From Thermoguttaceae bacterium (lineage in GTDB: Bacteria > Planctomycetota > Planctomycetia > Pirellulales > Thermoguttaceae): a DNA stretch of 58,103 nucleotides. Within the stretch, counting starts at the first letter, position 1, and each line of letters begins with the position of its first letter. The stretch lies in assembly GCA_017559825.1 (NCBI GenBank), contig JAFYQR010000230.1, forward strand, positions 1 through 58,103, written 5' to 3'. A program made the translations under genes and the position numbers. The notes beneath the pieces were generated by a model, which saw nothing but the letters and a program-made list of their open reading frames with translations, was not told where the DNA came from and did no database searches. Of this stretch, positions 17,030 through 25,649 are shown piece after piece.

Positions 17030-19444
17030 TTATTCGCTTTGCGACGGGGTGAAACGCTCGTTGGCGACGGCGCGGATTCCCGTCAAGTCGAGCTTGCCGG
17101 TTTGCAACATCGGGATTTCGGCGACTTCGATAAAACGCGAAAGGCTGGGAATCCAAAGGTTAGGAAGGTCGCGCTCGCGCATGCGGCGGACGATTTCCTC
17201 CGGCTCGACGCCGAGATTCACCCAAAGCGCGACGAGCGCCTCGCCCTTAACCGCGTCCGGAACGGCGGTTACGGCGCAAAGCGGGAGACCGTCCTTCGGC
17301 TCGACGCCGCGTTCGGCGAGCGCCTCTTGAATCGCGGCGGTCATCGCCTCTTCGATAGGAACGTGCGGCGTCATTTCGCCTCCGATTTTCGAAATGCGGC
17401 TCTCGCGTCCGACGATCCAAACGAAGCCGTCGCGGTCTTTACGTCCGACGTCGCCGGTCAGATACCAACCGTTTTTGACAACGCGTCGCGTCGCTTCCTC
17501 GTCGTTGTAATAGCCGGTCGTAACGAGCGGGCCCTTGACCGCGATTTGGCCGACTTCGTCGACGCCGAGGTCGGCGCCGGTTTCGCGGTCGACGATCTTC
17601 ACGACCGCCTTCGAGTGCGCGCGTCCGACGGAACCGTCCTTGCGGTAAATCTCGAAATCGTCGCGACCTACGCTCCGGTCGGCGGGAAGCGTTCCGGCGG
17701 CCGCAGCTCGTTTTTGCTTCTCGAAAACCTCCGAAAAATCGTCGCGCCGGAAGCCGGAGCGGACGTCCGGGATGTTCGTGATCGGGCACGGCGAAAGCTC
17801 GGTCGCGCCGTAACCTTCGGTCGGACGGACGCCGTATTTCGTTTCCCAAGCGTCGATGAGGTCGAGCGGGAGCTTTTCGGCGCCGGTCATAATCGTGTGC
17901 AGGTTTTCAAAATCTTCGCGCGGACGACGGCGCAGGTAGTTGCGCAAAAAGGTCGGCGTGCAACAGAGGAAAGTGCAACGGTACTTGCGCGCCAGTTCGC
18001 CTATCGCCTTGGCGTCCAACGGGTTAAAATGGAATATGCCGCGACAGCCGCCGATGAAGGTCATCCAAAAGTTGCCGACGTAACCGAACGCGTGGAAGAG
18101 CGGAAGCGCCGCGAGCGCCGCGTCGTTTTTGCCGACGCGCGTCGAGTCGAGGAAGCCGCGAGCGACCGCCGCGACGTTGCCGTTCGACAGCTTGACGCCC
18201 TTCGGTTTGCCGGTCGAGCCGGAAGTGAAGATAATCGCCAACGTTTCGGACGCGGGGATTTTGCGCAGTCGCAACTTAAAACGCAGCAAAATTTTAGGCA
18301 ACAACGCGGCGTCGAAGGCGGCGAAAAGTTTGTCGGCGAGCGTCGCTTTTTTCGCGACGTCTTCCAAAAACTCGATTTTCGCGTCGAATTTGAGGTTCGG
18401 GAAACGCTCCAAAACCTTGCGCGTCGTCAAGATACGACGCACCTCGGCAAGGCGGCAACAGTAGTTAAGAACCTCCGAGCCGAACGTGTAATTCAGGTTG
18501 ACGGCGACGCGACGGTCGAGCGCCAGCGCCGCGTTCGCGATGCAGCCGCCGACCGAAGTCGGGAGAAGAAGACCGACGTTTTTCTCGTTGCGTTCCAACA
18601 CTTTACGACGCAAAAAACGACGCGCGACAAGGGCTCGAATCAGGAAGGAACGGCCCGAGAGTTCGACGCCGGTTCCGTCCGCGACAAGAAGTCGCCCGCC
18701 GGACGATCGGCAAACGTCGATGAGGCGGCGTTGCGGCGCTTGCAGACGGCGGTTCGTTCGCTCCGCGGCGTCGAAACCGAGTTCCGCAACCGTTTGCTCG
18801 ACTTTAAGGGGCGTCGTCGGGACGAAAAGCGATTCTCCGAACACAAGGAAAAGCCGCTCTTCCAAGCGCTTAGGGCGCCAACGCATCTTCGCGCCGTCGG
18901 CGAAAGTGAACGCGCTGCCGAAATAGCCGCCGATAAAAAACGGAACGATCGGAATCGGTTGCGACGCGCCTTCGACAAACGATAAAAACTCGTTGCTAAA
19001 AGGTTTAAGACGGCCGGAGCGCGTCATATCGCCTTCCGGGAAGACGCAAACGAGACCGCCGTCGGCGAGGATTTGACGGACGCGAGAGCGGAGCGCGTCG
19101 CCGGTTTCGCTCAACACGTCGAAAAAGCCGAAGCGTCTCGCGACTTCGACGGGGAAACAACGGCGCGATTTTTCCGGCGAAACGACGAACGCGATTCGAC
19201 GCTTAAACCGCGACGCGATAAGGAGTTCGTCGAGATAACCGACGCTGTTCCCGACAAGCAACGCGGCGCCGTCCGGAACGCGGTCGACGTCGAAAAATTG
19301 CGGTCGGTAAACGAAGAAAAAGAACAGACGCGAAAACGCTCGACGCAACGAAAATAACGCGACGGAAAATAGCGAAAAAACGACGAACGTTTTGACGAAC
19401 GGAGCGGCGACGCTCGATAAAATCAACGCGGCAACTTTAAGCAT
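17030..19444 (-). CDS. aas: Acyltransferase/acyl-ACP synthetase fusion (Aas-like)
   Basis: A two-domain membrane protein of about 804 residues. The N-terminal part has a hydrophobic segment (first 35 residues) and a PlsC-type domain with VFPEGDMTRSG; its HX4D motif reads NSVGYLD, with Ser in place of the catalytic His. The C-terminal part is an AMP-forming acyl ligase: IIFTSGSTGKPKG, EGYGATELSP, YLTGDVGRKD and the catalytic Lys in LQTGKLDL. Aas of E. coli re-acylates lysophosphatidylethanolamine after activating a fatty acid on ACP. The frame opens at a TTG (19597), but the ATG at 19442-19444 just before the hydrophobic segment is more plausible; neither has a good ribosome site. The ligase domain looks intact; acyl transfer is doubtful. 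Confidence 0.85.
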   Translation of the reverse strand: MLKVAALILSSVAAPFVKTFVVFSLFSVALFSLRRAFSRLFFFFVYRPQFFDVDRVPDGAALLVGNSVGYLDELLIASRFKRRIAFVVSPEKSRRCFPVEVARRFGFFDVLSETGDALRSRVRQILADGGLVCVFPEGDMTRSGRLKPFSNEFLSFVEGASQPIPIVPFFIGGYFGSAFTFADGAKMRWRPKRLEERLFLVFGESLFVPTTPLKVEQTVAELGFDAAERTNRRLQAPQRRLIDVCRSSGGRLLVADGTGVELSGRSFLIRALVARRFLRRKVLERNEKNVGLLLPTSVGGCIANAALALDRRVAVNLNYTFGSEVLNYCCRLAEVRRILTTRKVLERFPNLKFDAKIEFLEDVAKKATLADKLFAAFDAALLPKILLRFKLRLRKIPASETLAIIFTSGSTGKPKGVKLSNGNVAAVARGFLDSTRVGKNDAALAALPLFHAFGYVGNFWMTFIGGCRGIFHFNPLDAKAIGELARKYRCTFLCCTPTFLRNYLRRRPREDFENLHTIMTGAEKLPLDLIDAWETKYGVRPTEGYGATELSPCPITNIPDVRSGFRRDDFSEVFEKQKRAAAAGTLPADRSVGRDDFEIYRKDGSVGRAHSKAVVKIVDRETGADLGVDEVGQIAVKGPLVTTGYYNDEEATRRVVKNGWYLTGDVGRKDRDGFVWIVGRESRISKIGGEMTPHVPIEEAMTAAIQEALAERGVEPKDGLPLCAVTAVPDAVKGEALVALWVNLGVEPEEIVRRMRERDLPNLWIPSLSRFIEVAEIPMLQTGKLDLTGIRAVANERFTPSQSE

Positions 19445-19636
19445 CGGAAGAGATACGACGGCGGCGCTTTTCGCTCGTTCGGCGTCGCGAAGTTCGACGG
19501 AAGCGTGAACGCCTGGAAAAGGTTGAGGAGGTAAAATAAAAAACGAAAACGACGTCTCGACGCGAAACGCCGTTTTCGTTCGGATGTCAACGTTCAAACG
19601 CGCTTAACGCTCGCTTGAACCGGCGGTTCGCGGCGC

Positions 19637-20944
19637 TCAGTCGAGCGGTTTGAAGACGAAACCGGTGATCAACTTCGGATAGAAGTAGGTGCTCTTGGCC
19701 GGCATGCGTTCGCGAACCAAGCTCAACTCTTGAATTTGCGCGACCGTCGCCGGGGAAACGAGCGCGGCCAACGGGAATTCTTCCGGTTTATTTTCAAGGT
19801 TTTCAACGACTTCCGCGACTTCGTGGACGTACTTCGGCTTGTCGTGTCCTTCGAGGCCGAGGAGCTTGTCGATCACCAAGCGGTGAAGGACGGCGACGCC
19901 GAGCGCGCGCCATTCCGGTTGACGCTCCGCCGCGACTTCGTCCATCTTGGCGCGACCGGCTTCCGTTTGGCGAATCAGGCTCCACTTGCGGTCTTTGCCG
20001 GTGTAAAGAGCCATCGTGCCTTGGTCGTCTTGCATTTCGATCAGCGTCCAAGCCTTCGCCGCGGCGGCCGGGCCTTCGCCGACCGTCGTGATCGCGAACG
20101 AATCGCCGAGAAGCGCGAAAAGGTCTTCTTGCGAGAACTCTTTGACGTTGCGGAAAAGGCGGTGCGTCGGGAGAACGATGAGACCCGGGTCTTCCATTGC
20201 GACGCAAACCATCAAGACGTGGTTCGCCGGGTGATCGGTCGTCAGCAAACCTTGTTCGCGCACTTGTTTGCGGTAGTTGCACGCCGTTTCGTAACGGTGG
20301 TGCCCGTCCGCGATGAAGATCGGTTTCGGGCCCATCATTTCGACGACTTTCGCGACGACTTCTTGATCGTCGACGACCCACATGCGGTGGATAACGCCGA
20401 GGTGGTCGGTCGCTTCGAGCGGCGTCAGGTTGAGCGTCGATTCTTCAAGGAGGTTTTGAACTTCGTTCTTTTCGTCCGGATAGAGGCCGAAGATTTGGCT
20501 GAAGTTCGTTTTGCACGCGGTCGTCAGCATCAGGCGGTCGAGCTTCGGGCCGCTCATCGTGATTTCGTGCGGGAAGACCATCCCTTCGCCGAACGGAACC
20601 GCTTCGCAACCGCACATAAAACCTTTGCGCGTATACTCTTTACCGTTCGCCGTGAAGACTTCGTGATAGACGTAAATCGCCGGTTTCGAATCTTTTTGGA
20701 GGACGCCTTCTTCCTTCCAGTTTTTGAGCTCGCGCGCGCTGCGGGTGTAGCGGTTGTTTTGCTCGTCGTCGGTCGGGAGCATTTTGTTCAGGATGAGGCG
20801 AACGACGTTGTTCGGGTGTTTTTCGTACAACGCGTCTTGCAGGGCCGGGTCGATCACGTCGTAAGGCGGCGCGACGACGTCGCTAAGGGAGCCGATTTGA
20901 GCGAGATTGTAACGCAAACCCTCGAACGGTTGAATGTTAGGCAC
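19637..20944 (-). CDS. DUF1015 family protein
   Basis: A 435-residue soluble protein matching DUF1015 (COG4198) by its start (PFEGLRYN, VVAPPYDVI at 23-31), the segment FPHEITMSGPKLDR and the signature FIADGHHRYETA (ADGHHR at 212-217). The ADGHHR box resembles the DGHHR-type motif of ParB/SerK-like nucleotide-binding folds, so a kinase or nucleotide-hydrolysis role is possible; that is inference only. The start codon is GTG (20942-20944) preceded by AAAGGAAA. Length is usual for the family. It lies downstream of ahcY with about 200 bases between them. No signal peptide. The biochemical function is not established to my knowledge. Confidence 0.88.
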   Translation of the reverse strand: MPNIQPFEGLRYNLAQIGSLSDVVAPPYDVIDPALQDALYEKHPNNVVRLILNKMLPTDDEQNNRYTRSARELKNWKEEGVLQKDSKPAIYVYHEVFTANGKEYTRKGFMCGCEAVPFGEGMVFPHEITMSGPKLDRLMLTTACKTNFSQIFGLYPDEKNEVQNLLEESTLNLTPLEATDHLGVIHRMWVVDDQEVVAKVVEMMGPKPIFIADGHHRYETACNYRKQVREQGLLTTDHPANHVLMVCVAMEDPGLIVLPTHRLFRNVKEFSQEDLFALLGDSFAITTVGEGPAAAAKAWTLIEMQDDQGTMALYTGKDRKWSLIRQTEAGRAKMDEVAAERQPEWRALGVAVLHRLVIDKLLGLEGHDKPKYVHEVAEVVENLENKPEEFPLAALVSPATVAQIQELSLVRERMPAKSTYFYPKLITGFVFKPLD

Positions 20945-21147
20945 GGAAGTTTCCTTTCAAAACTGATGACGCGACAAAAGGTCGCTCGCCGGGGCGTTCC
21001 TCGGCGGCTCGAACGCAATTTTCGACGCGCTTTTTTCGACGCTCCGCAAGCAACGGGAAAGCGTCGAGCGTAAAGCGCGTCGTTAAACGGATTGGCGACG
21101 CGCCGCCGAACGTCGAAAAGTCGCGCTCGACGGCGAAACGGTCGTCA

Positions 21148-22455
21148 TTAATAACGGTAAATTTCCGGTTTGAACGGGCCTTCGACCGGAACGCCGAGAT
21201 ACTTCGCTTGTTTTTCGGTCAGCGTCGTCAACTTGACGCCGAGTTGGTCGAGGTGCAGACGGGCGACTTCCTCGTCGAGCTTTTTCGGGAGGAGGTGAAC
21301 GCCGAGCGGGTACTTTTCTTCCGCCGTCCAAAGCGCGATTTGCGCCAAAACTTGGTTCGTGAAGGAGTTCGACATAACGAACGACGGGTGCCCGGTCGCG
21401 CAACCGAGGTTGACCAAGCGGCCTTCCGCCAAGAGAAGGATCGAATTGCCGCCCGGGAAGGTGTAACGGTCGACGAGCGGTTTGATTTGCGTCTTGACGA
21501 TTCCCGGGTACGCTTCGAGACCGGCGACGTCGATTTCGCAGTCGAAGTGGCCGATATTGCAGACGATAGCGTCGTTCTTCATACGCGACATTTGCTCGGC
21601 GGAGATGATATCGCAGCAACCGGTCGTCGTAACGAAGATGTTACCGCGGTCGGCGGCGTCGTCCATCGTCGTAACTTCGAAGCCTTCCATCGCGGCTTGG
21701 AGCGCGCAAATCGGGTCGATTTCCGTAACGAGAACGCGAGCGCCGTAGGAGCGCATCGAATGGGCGCAGCCTTTCCCGACGTCGCCGTAACCCGCGACGA
21801 CGACGACTTTGCCGGCGACCATCACGTCGGTGGCGCGTTTGATGCCGTCGGCCAACGATTCGCGGCAGCCGTAAAGGTTGTCGAACTTGCTCTTCGTAAC
21901 GCTGTCGTTGACGTTGATCGCCGGGATTTTCAGCTCGCCGCGTTCGAACATTTGGTAGAGGCGGTGGACGCCCGTCGTCGTTTCTTCGGAGAGGCCTTTA
22001 ATACCGTCGATAACGCCGGCGTATTTTTCCGCGTGAACGGCGATCGTGAGGTCGCCGCCGTCGTCGACGATCATATTGAGCGGTTGACCGTCCGGGAAGA
22101 TCAGCGTTTGTTCGACGCACCAATCGTATTCTTCGTCGGTTTCGCCCTTCCAAGCGTAAACCGGGACGCCGGTCGCCGCGATCGCCGCCGCCGCGTGGTC
22201 TTGCGTCGAGAACTTATTGCAGCTGCTCCAAGTAACTTCGGCGCCGAGTTCGCGCAACGTTTCGATTAAGACCGCCGTTTGAATCGTCATATGCAGGCAG
22301 CCCGCGATGCGCGCGCCGCGGAGCGGTTTCATCGGGCCGTATTTGCGGCGCAACGCCATCAAACCCGGCATCTCGTTTTCCGCGAGCATAATTTCTTTGC
22401 GACCCCAATCGGCCAAGCTCATATCCGCGACTTTGTAAGGCAATTTTTCACTCAT
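21148..22455 (-). CDS. ahcY: Adenosylhomocysteinase (S-adenosylhomocysteine hydrolase)
   Basis: AhcY splits S-adenosylhomocysteine to adenosine and homocysteine with bound NAD, clearing the by-product of methylation. The 435-residue product has the substrate and NAD segments [13 protein letters not shown] (181-193) and GYGDVGKG (222-229), and the family C-terminus ending KPEIYRY. I chose the ATG at 22453-22455 (MSEKLPYK), which follows GGGGAAA and matches the family start. A 26-residue extension to an ATG at 22533 is also possible: it has GGAG five bases upstream, but a -10-like TATAAT at 22546-22551 would make its leader almost absent. Downstream on the same strand is the DUF1015 gene. Confidence 0.97.
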   Translation of the reverse strand: MSEKLPYKVADMSLADWGRKEIMLAENEMPGLMALRRKYGPMKPLRGARIAGCLHMTIQTAVLIETLRELGAEVTWSSCNKFSTQDHAAAAIAATGVPVYAWKGETDEEYDWCVEQTLIFPDGQPLNMIVDDGGDLTIAVHAEKYAGVIDGIKGLSEETTTGVHRLYQMFERGELKIPAINVNDSVTKSKFDNLYGCRESLADGIKRATDVMVAGKVVVVAGYGDVGKGCAHSMRSYGARVLVTEIDPICALQAAMEGFEVTTMDDAADRGNIFVTTTGCCDIISAEQMSRMKNDAIVCNIGHFDCEIDVAGLEAYPGIVKTQIKPLVDRYTFPGGNSILLLAEGRLVNLGCATGHPSFVMSNSFTNQVLAQIALWTAEEKYPLGVHLLPKKLDEEVARLHLDQLGVKLTTLTEKQAKYLGVPVEGPFKPEIYRY

Positions 22456-22780
22456 CGACGTGTTTTCCCCAGTTTCCCGGCTTGCGATAGGCGACGCGTC
22501 CGCCGACGGCGGCGCGGCGCGAAAATTCTTCATATTATCTCCGCGATTATACTCCGAATCGCCGAAACCGACAGGGGGGGAGGCGCGACTTCCCCCGGGC
22601 GAAACGGGACTTTTAACGCGGTTTGTTTGTTTAATCGGTCAATTTTTGCCGTCTTGTCTGTTTTGCCTGTTTTAGCGTCGTCGTCGCGGGACGGCGTTTG
22701 GTCTTGGCGCCGGCGTCGCGATAATTCTTTATCGAGCGAAATTCAAAACAATCAAAGACGCTTGAAATTACGGGAAAACG
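22456..22780. other. Intergenic region upstream of ahcY
   Basis: This 325-base gap carries a minus-strand TATAAT at 22546-22551 that probably serves ahcY; no good -35 is visible 16-18 bases further up. I looked for an S-adenosylhomocysteine riboswitch and did not recognise its core. No gene with a ribosome site was seen. Confidence 0.4.
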
Positions 22781-23611
22781 TCAAAATTCGTCGACGTCGC
22801 GAGCGCAAACGTGTCCGGCTTCGCTGCAGCGGTGGTCGTGGCGAACGAAGCGGACGTCGCTCTTGTAGAGTTCGCGGACAAGCTCGCCGTTGAACTCCGA
22901 GGTCGGGTGGAGGCGAACGACGCGGTTGACGCAAACGACGCTTTTGACGCGTTCCGAGACGACGCCGAGATCGTGCGAAACCATCAGGATCGACGTTTCG
23001 CGGTTGAGGTCGGCGAGCGTTTCGTAAAACCTTTCGGCGCTCGACGGATCGACGTTGTTCGTCGGTTCGTCGAGGACGAGAAGCTCCGGTTCCGAACATA
23101 GGGCGCGGGCGATTAAGACTCGCTGACGCTGGCCGCCGGAAAGATCGCCGAACGCCTTGTCGCGCAGGTCGGCGACCTCCATGCGCTCGAGCGCGGCCAA
23201 CGCTTTTTCGCGGTCGTCGGAGTTAAAACGGAAGAAAAGCCGGTCGCTCGCCGACGCAAGGAAACGTTTGAGTCCTTTGGGAGTCGACGTTCGAGCGGTT
23301 TTTCGCGTTCCGAAACGTCCCGCTAAAACGACGTCGAGAACGGAGATCGGGAATTTGAAATCGACGCGAGCTTGCTGCGGCGTGTAGCCGACGCGGAGAC
23401 GCGCTTTCTCCGGATCTTCGCCGAAGAGCGAAACCGTTCCTGTTTGGGGCTTTAAAGCGCCGAGTATTAAACGAACAAGCGTTGTTTTACCGCCGCCGTT
23501 GGGCCCGACGATCGACGCGAACTCGCCGCGCGGAATCGTTAGGTTGACGTTCTCGAGCGCCGGTTGGCGAGCGGCGTCGTAAGAATACGTTACGTTTTCC
23601 AATCGAATCAT
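22781..23611 (-). CDS. ABC transporter ATP-binding protein, zinc/manganese (ZnuC-like) type
   Basis: A 276-residue ATPase subunit with Walker A GPNGGGKTT (36-44), Q-loop region GYTPQQARVDFKFP (75-88), signature LSGGQRQR (157-164), Walker B LLVLDEPT (177-184) and the switch His213. The overall pattern fits ATPases of Zn/Mn importers. A Lys/Arg/Ser-rich insert (about 101-128) sits between the Q-loop and signature. The C-terminus HDHRCSEAGHVC (258-269) could bind metal, as seen in some ZnuC proteins. The start ATG at 23609-23611 follows GGAGAA. No permease or binding protein lies nearby, so partners must be elsewhere. A palindromic site upstream suggests metal control. Confidence 0.88.
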   Translation of the reverse strand: MIRLENVTYSYDAARQPALENVNLTIPRGEFASIVGPNGGGKTTLVRLILGALKPQTGTVSLFGEDPEKARLRVGYTPQQARVDFKFPISVLDVVLAGRFGTRKTARTSTPKGLKRFLASASDRLFFRFNSDDREKALAALERMEVADLRDKAFGDLSGGQRQRVLIARALCSEPELLVLDEPTNNVDPSSAERFYETLADLNRETSILMVSHDLGVVSERVKSVVCVNRVVRLHPTSEFNGELVRELYKSDVRFVRHDHRCSEAGHVCARDVDEF

Positions 23612-23653
23612 TCGCGTTTTCTCCGGAGACGGTTGCGGGAAGGGCGGCTTTTC

Positions 23654-23699
23654 GCTTGTTATAAGCGCGGCTAATGTATAAGCGGAACTTATGTATTAG
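23654..23699. promoter_or_regulatory. Palindromic operator candidate upstream of the ABC ATPase gene
   Basis: A 29-base imperfect inverted repeat has arms CTAATGTATAAG (23671-23682) and CTTATGTATTAG (23688-23699), matching at 10 of 12 positions, with a 5-base spacer. A shorter palindrome, GCTTGTTATAAGC (23654-23666), lies 4 bases away towards the gene. Both are AT-rich islands in a GC-rich region, 43-88 bases before the start codon. A Fur/Zur/MntR-type metalloregulator site is the natural guess given the ABC type; the regulator is not identified. Confidence 0.5.
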
Positions 23700-23922
23700 T
23701 AAAGCTAATGACGCGTCGGCGCAAACGAAGCGGAACGACGAGCGTTAAAGGCGACGGTTTCTATTTTGCGCGTCTTCGCTAAATTGACGTCGGCGTTTCA
23801 AGCGTTTCCCTTATTTTCCTATTTTTCGCGAAAAAGGAAAGCGGGCCCGGCGATTTTTCCGGCCAAGAAACGCAAATTTCGAGCGATTTTTCGCGAAGTT
23901 CGCTTGTTTGCCGCGTCGCGCC

Positions 23923-23950
23923 TTGAAAAAGTTGTCGAAAGCGGTATGAT
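23923..23950 (+). promoter_or_regulatory. dnaB promoter
   Basis: TTGAAA (23923-23928) and TATGAT (23945-23950) are 16 bases apart, about 84 bases before the dnaB start codon. The cysS promoter has the same hexamers and spacing. Confidence 0.6.
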
Positions 23951-24033
23951 AAACGAAAGTTTTCCTCGCGCCGAGCAAACGCGATTTGAAAATCGGCGCG
24001 TTTTGACGATTTAGAAACGGAAAGTCGTCCTTT

Positions 24034-25485
24034 ATGGCTAAGAAAACCGCAACCGCGAAAGCCGTCGCGCCGGAGACGTCGGCCGGCTCCGTGCTCGACC
24101 GCGTGCCGCCGAACAATCTTGAAGCGGAGCGAGGCGTCGTCGGAGCGATCTTGCTCAATCCGCGACTTTGCGACGACGTTGCGACGATCGCTCGGCCGAA
24201 CGACTTTTATCTCGACGCGCACCGGCGCATTTATCGGCGTTTGCTCGAAATGAACGCCGCGTCGACCGGGATCGACCTTACGCTTTTGGTCGACCAGCTG
24301 CGAGAAAGCGGCGAGCTCGAAGAGGTCGGCGGCGAGGCGTATTTGGCCGAGTTGATGAGCTCGGTGCAAGTAACGGCGCACGCGGCTCGGTACGCCGAAA
24401 TCGTTCAGAAAAACGCGATTCGACGACAGCTGATCGAAACGAGCGAGCGCATCCTGCGCGACGCTTACGAGCCGGAGTTCGGGCCGAAAGAGTTGGTCGC
24501 CCAAGCGGAAGAGCGGATTTTCGCGATCAACGACGACCGCGGCGTCGGCAATTTGCAGTCGATGGGCGAGTTGATGCAGGACGTTTTTCACCTCATCGAC
24601 GCGCGGGCGTCGGGCGAAGTCGACGGCGTGCCGACCGGGTTCGTCGATCTCGACGGCATGCTCGGCGGCCTGCACGGCTCGGAGCTGATTATTTTGGCGG
24701 CGCGTCCGTCGATGGGGAAAACGGCGTTCGCGACCAACATCGCCGACTACGTCGCCGTCGAGGCGAAGCAACCGGTCTTGTTTTTCAGCTTGGAAATGGC
24801 GAAAACGGAACTCGCGCTCCGCATGTTGTGCGCTCGAGGCCGCATTCCGGGCGAGCGTCTGCGCGGCGCGTTGTCGGGGAAAGATCAGCAGAATTTCAGT
24901 CGGGTCGCGTCGACTCTGAGCGCGGCGCCTCTTTATATCGACGACACTCCGTCGCGCACGGTGACGGAAATCGGCGCGGTCGCTCGGCGTTTGAAGCGTC
25001 AAGAGGGGCTCGGGTTGATCGTTATCGACTATCTTGGGCTGATCGAGCCGGACAATTCGAACGACCCGCGTCAGGAACAGGTCGCGAAGATCGCGCGGCG
25101 GCTCAAAGGATTGGCTCGCGAGCTGAACGTGCCGGTGCTTTGTTTGGCGCAGCTCAACCGGATGGCGGAAACGACCAAGGACAACCGGCCGCGGCTCAGC
25201 CACTTGCGCGAATCGGGCGCTATCGAGCAGGACGCCGACGTCGTGATGTTCGTGCACCGCGAAGAGTACTATCATACGAAAGAGGTCGCCGAAGAAAAAG
25301 GATTGAAAGGCGTCGCGGAAATCATCGTCGCGAAACAGCGCAACGGGCCGGTCGGCGACGTCAAGTTGGCGTGGCTGAGCAAATACACGCTCTTCGCGAA
25401 CCTCGCCGCGCACGAAGAGCCGGGTGGGTACGAAGAGTTTGACGACTTTGCCGGGTACGACGATTTCGGCGACGGCGGTTTTTGA
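24034..25485 (+). CDS. dnaB: Replicative DNA helicase DnaB
   Basis: DnaB unwinds DNA at the replication fork as a hexamer. The 483-residue product has the N-terminal helical domain (PPNNLEAERGVVGAIL at 25-40), the linker, and the RecA-like domain with Walker A ARPSMGKT (223-230), LIVIDYLGLI (Walker B region) and the SHLRESGAIEQDAD motif near the arginine finger. No intein is present, although dnaB is a common intein site. An acidic, Gly/Phe-rich tail (EEFDDFAGYDDFGD) follows the core; acidic tails often bind partner proteins. The ATG at 24034 has only a weak ribosome site (GGAAAG, 10 or more bases away). It is monocistronic with its own promoter. Confidence 0.97.
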   Translation: MAKKTATAKAVAPETSAGSVLDRVPPNNLEAERGVVGAILLNPRLCDDVATIARPNDFYLDAHRRIYRRLLEMNAASTGIDLTLLVDQLRESGELEEVGGEAYLAELMSSVQVTAHAARYAEIVQKNAIRRQLIETSERILRDAYEPEFGPKELVAQAEERIFAINDDRGVGNLQSMGELMQDVFHLIDARASGEVDGVPTGFVDLDGMLGGLHGSELIILAARPSMGKTAFATNIADYVAVEAKQPVLFFSLEMAKTELALRMLCARGRIPGERLRGALSGKDQQNFSRVASTLSAAPLYIDDTPSRTVTEIGAVARRLKRQEGLGLIVIDYLGLIEPDNSNDPRQEQVAKIARRLKGLARELNVPVLCLAQLNRMAETTKDNRPRLSHLRESGAIEQDADVVMFVHREEYYHTKEVAEEKGLKGVAEIIVAKQRNGPVGDVKLAWLSKYTLFANLAAHEEPGGYEEFDDFAGYDDFGDGGF

Positions 25486-25514
25486 GACAAAATCGCTTTT
25501 CGTCGCGTCGACCG

Positions 25515-25542
25515 TTGCAATGCGCCGCGTTTCGTTTACAAT
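25515..25542 (+). promoter_or_regulatory. Promoter of the epimerase/dehydratase gene
   Basis: TTGCAA (25515-25520) and TACAAT (25537-25542) are 16 bases apart, about 108 bases before the start codon at 25650. Confidence 0.5.
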
Positions 25543-25649
25543 AGACAAAGGGCGCGTTCTCGGCGTCGACCGGTTCGACGCGTCGCGGCGAAACGAACGA
25601 GCGCGGCGAAAAATATAACGTTGAGTGCGAAAGGGTTGGAGGCAGCGAA

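Larger units (their letters stand above)
23612..24033. other. Divergent promoter region, ABC ATPase and dnaB
   Basis: This 422-base gap separates two divergent genes. It carries the palindromes at 23654-23699 near the ABC gene and the dnaB promoter at 23923-23950. The stretch 23766-24014 is open in one plus frame but has no ribosome site and is not considered a gene. Confidence 0.5.

Noticed and set aside
17039..18985. Long plus-strand open frame of 648 residues
   Set aside because: It is antisense to the acyltransferase/synthetase gene, is made of Arg/Asp/Val-rich text without motifs, and follows from the CpG-rich codon use.
22456..22550. Possible SAH riboswitch ahead of ahcY
   Set aside because: I could not match the conserved core or its pairing; GC-rich hairpins here are expected by composition.
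23779..25548. Minus-strand open frame of 589 residues across dnaB
   Set aside because: It is the mirror of dnaB; the plus strand carries clear helicase motifs and a promoter.
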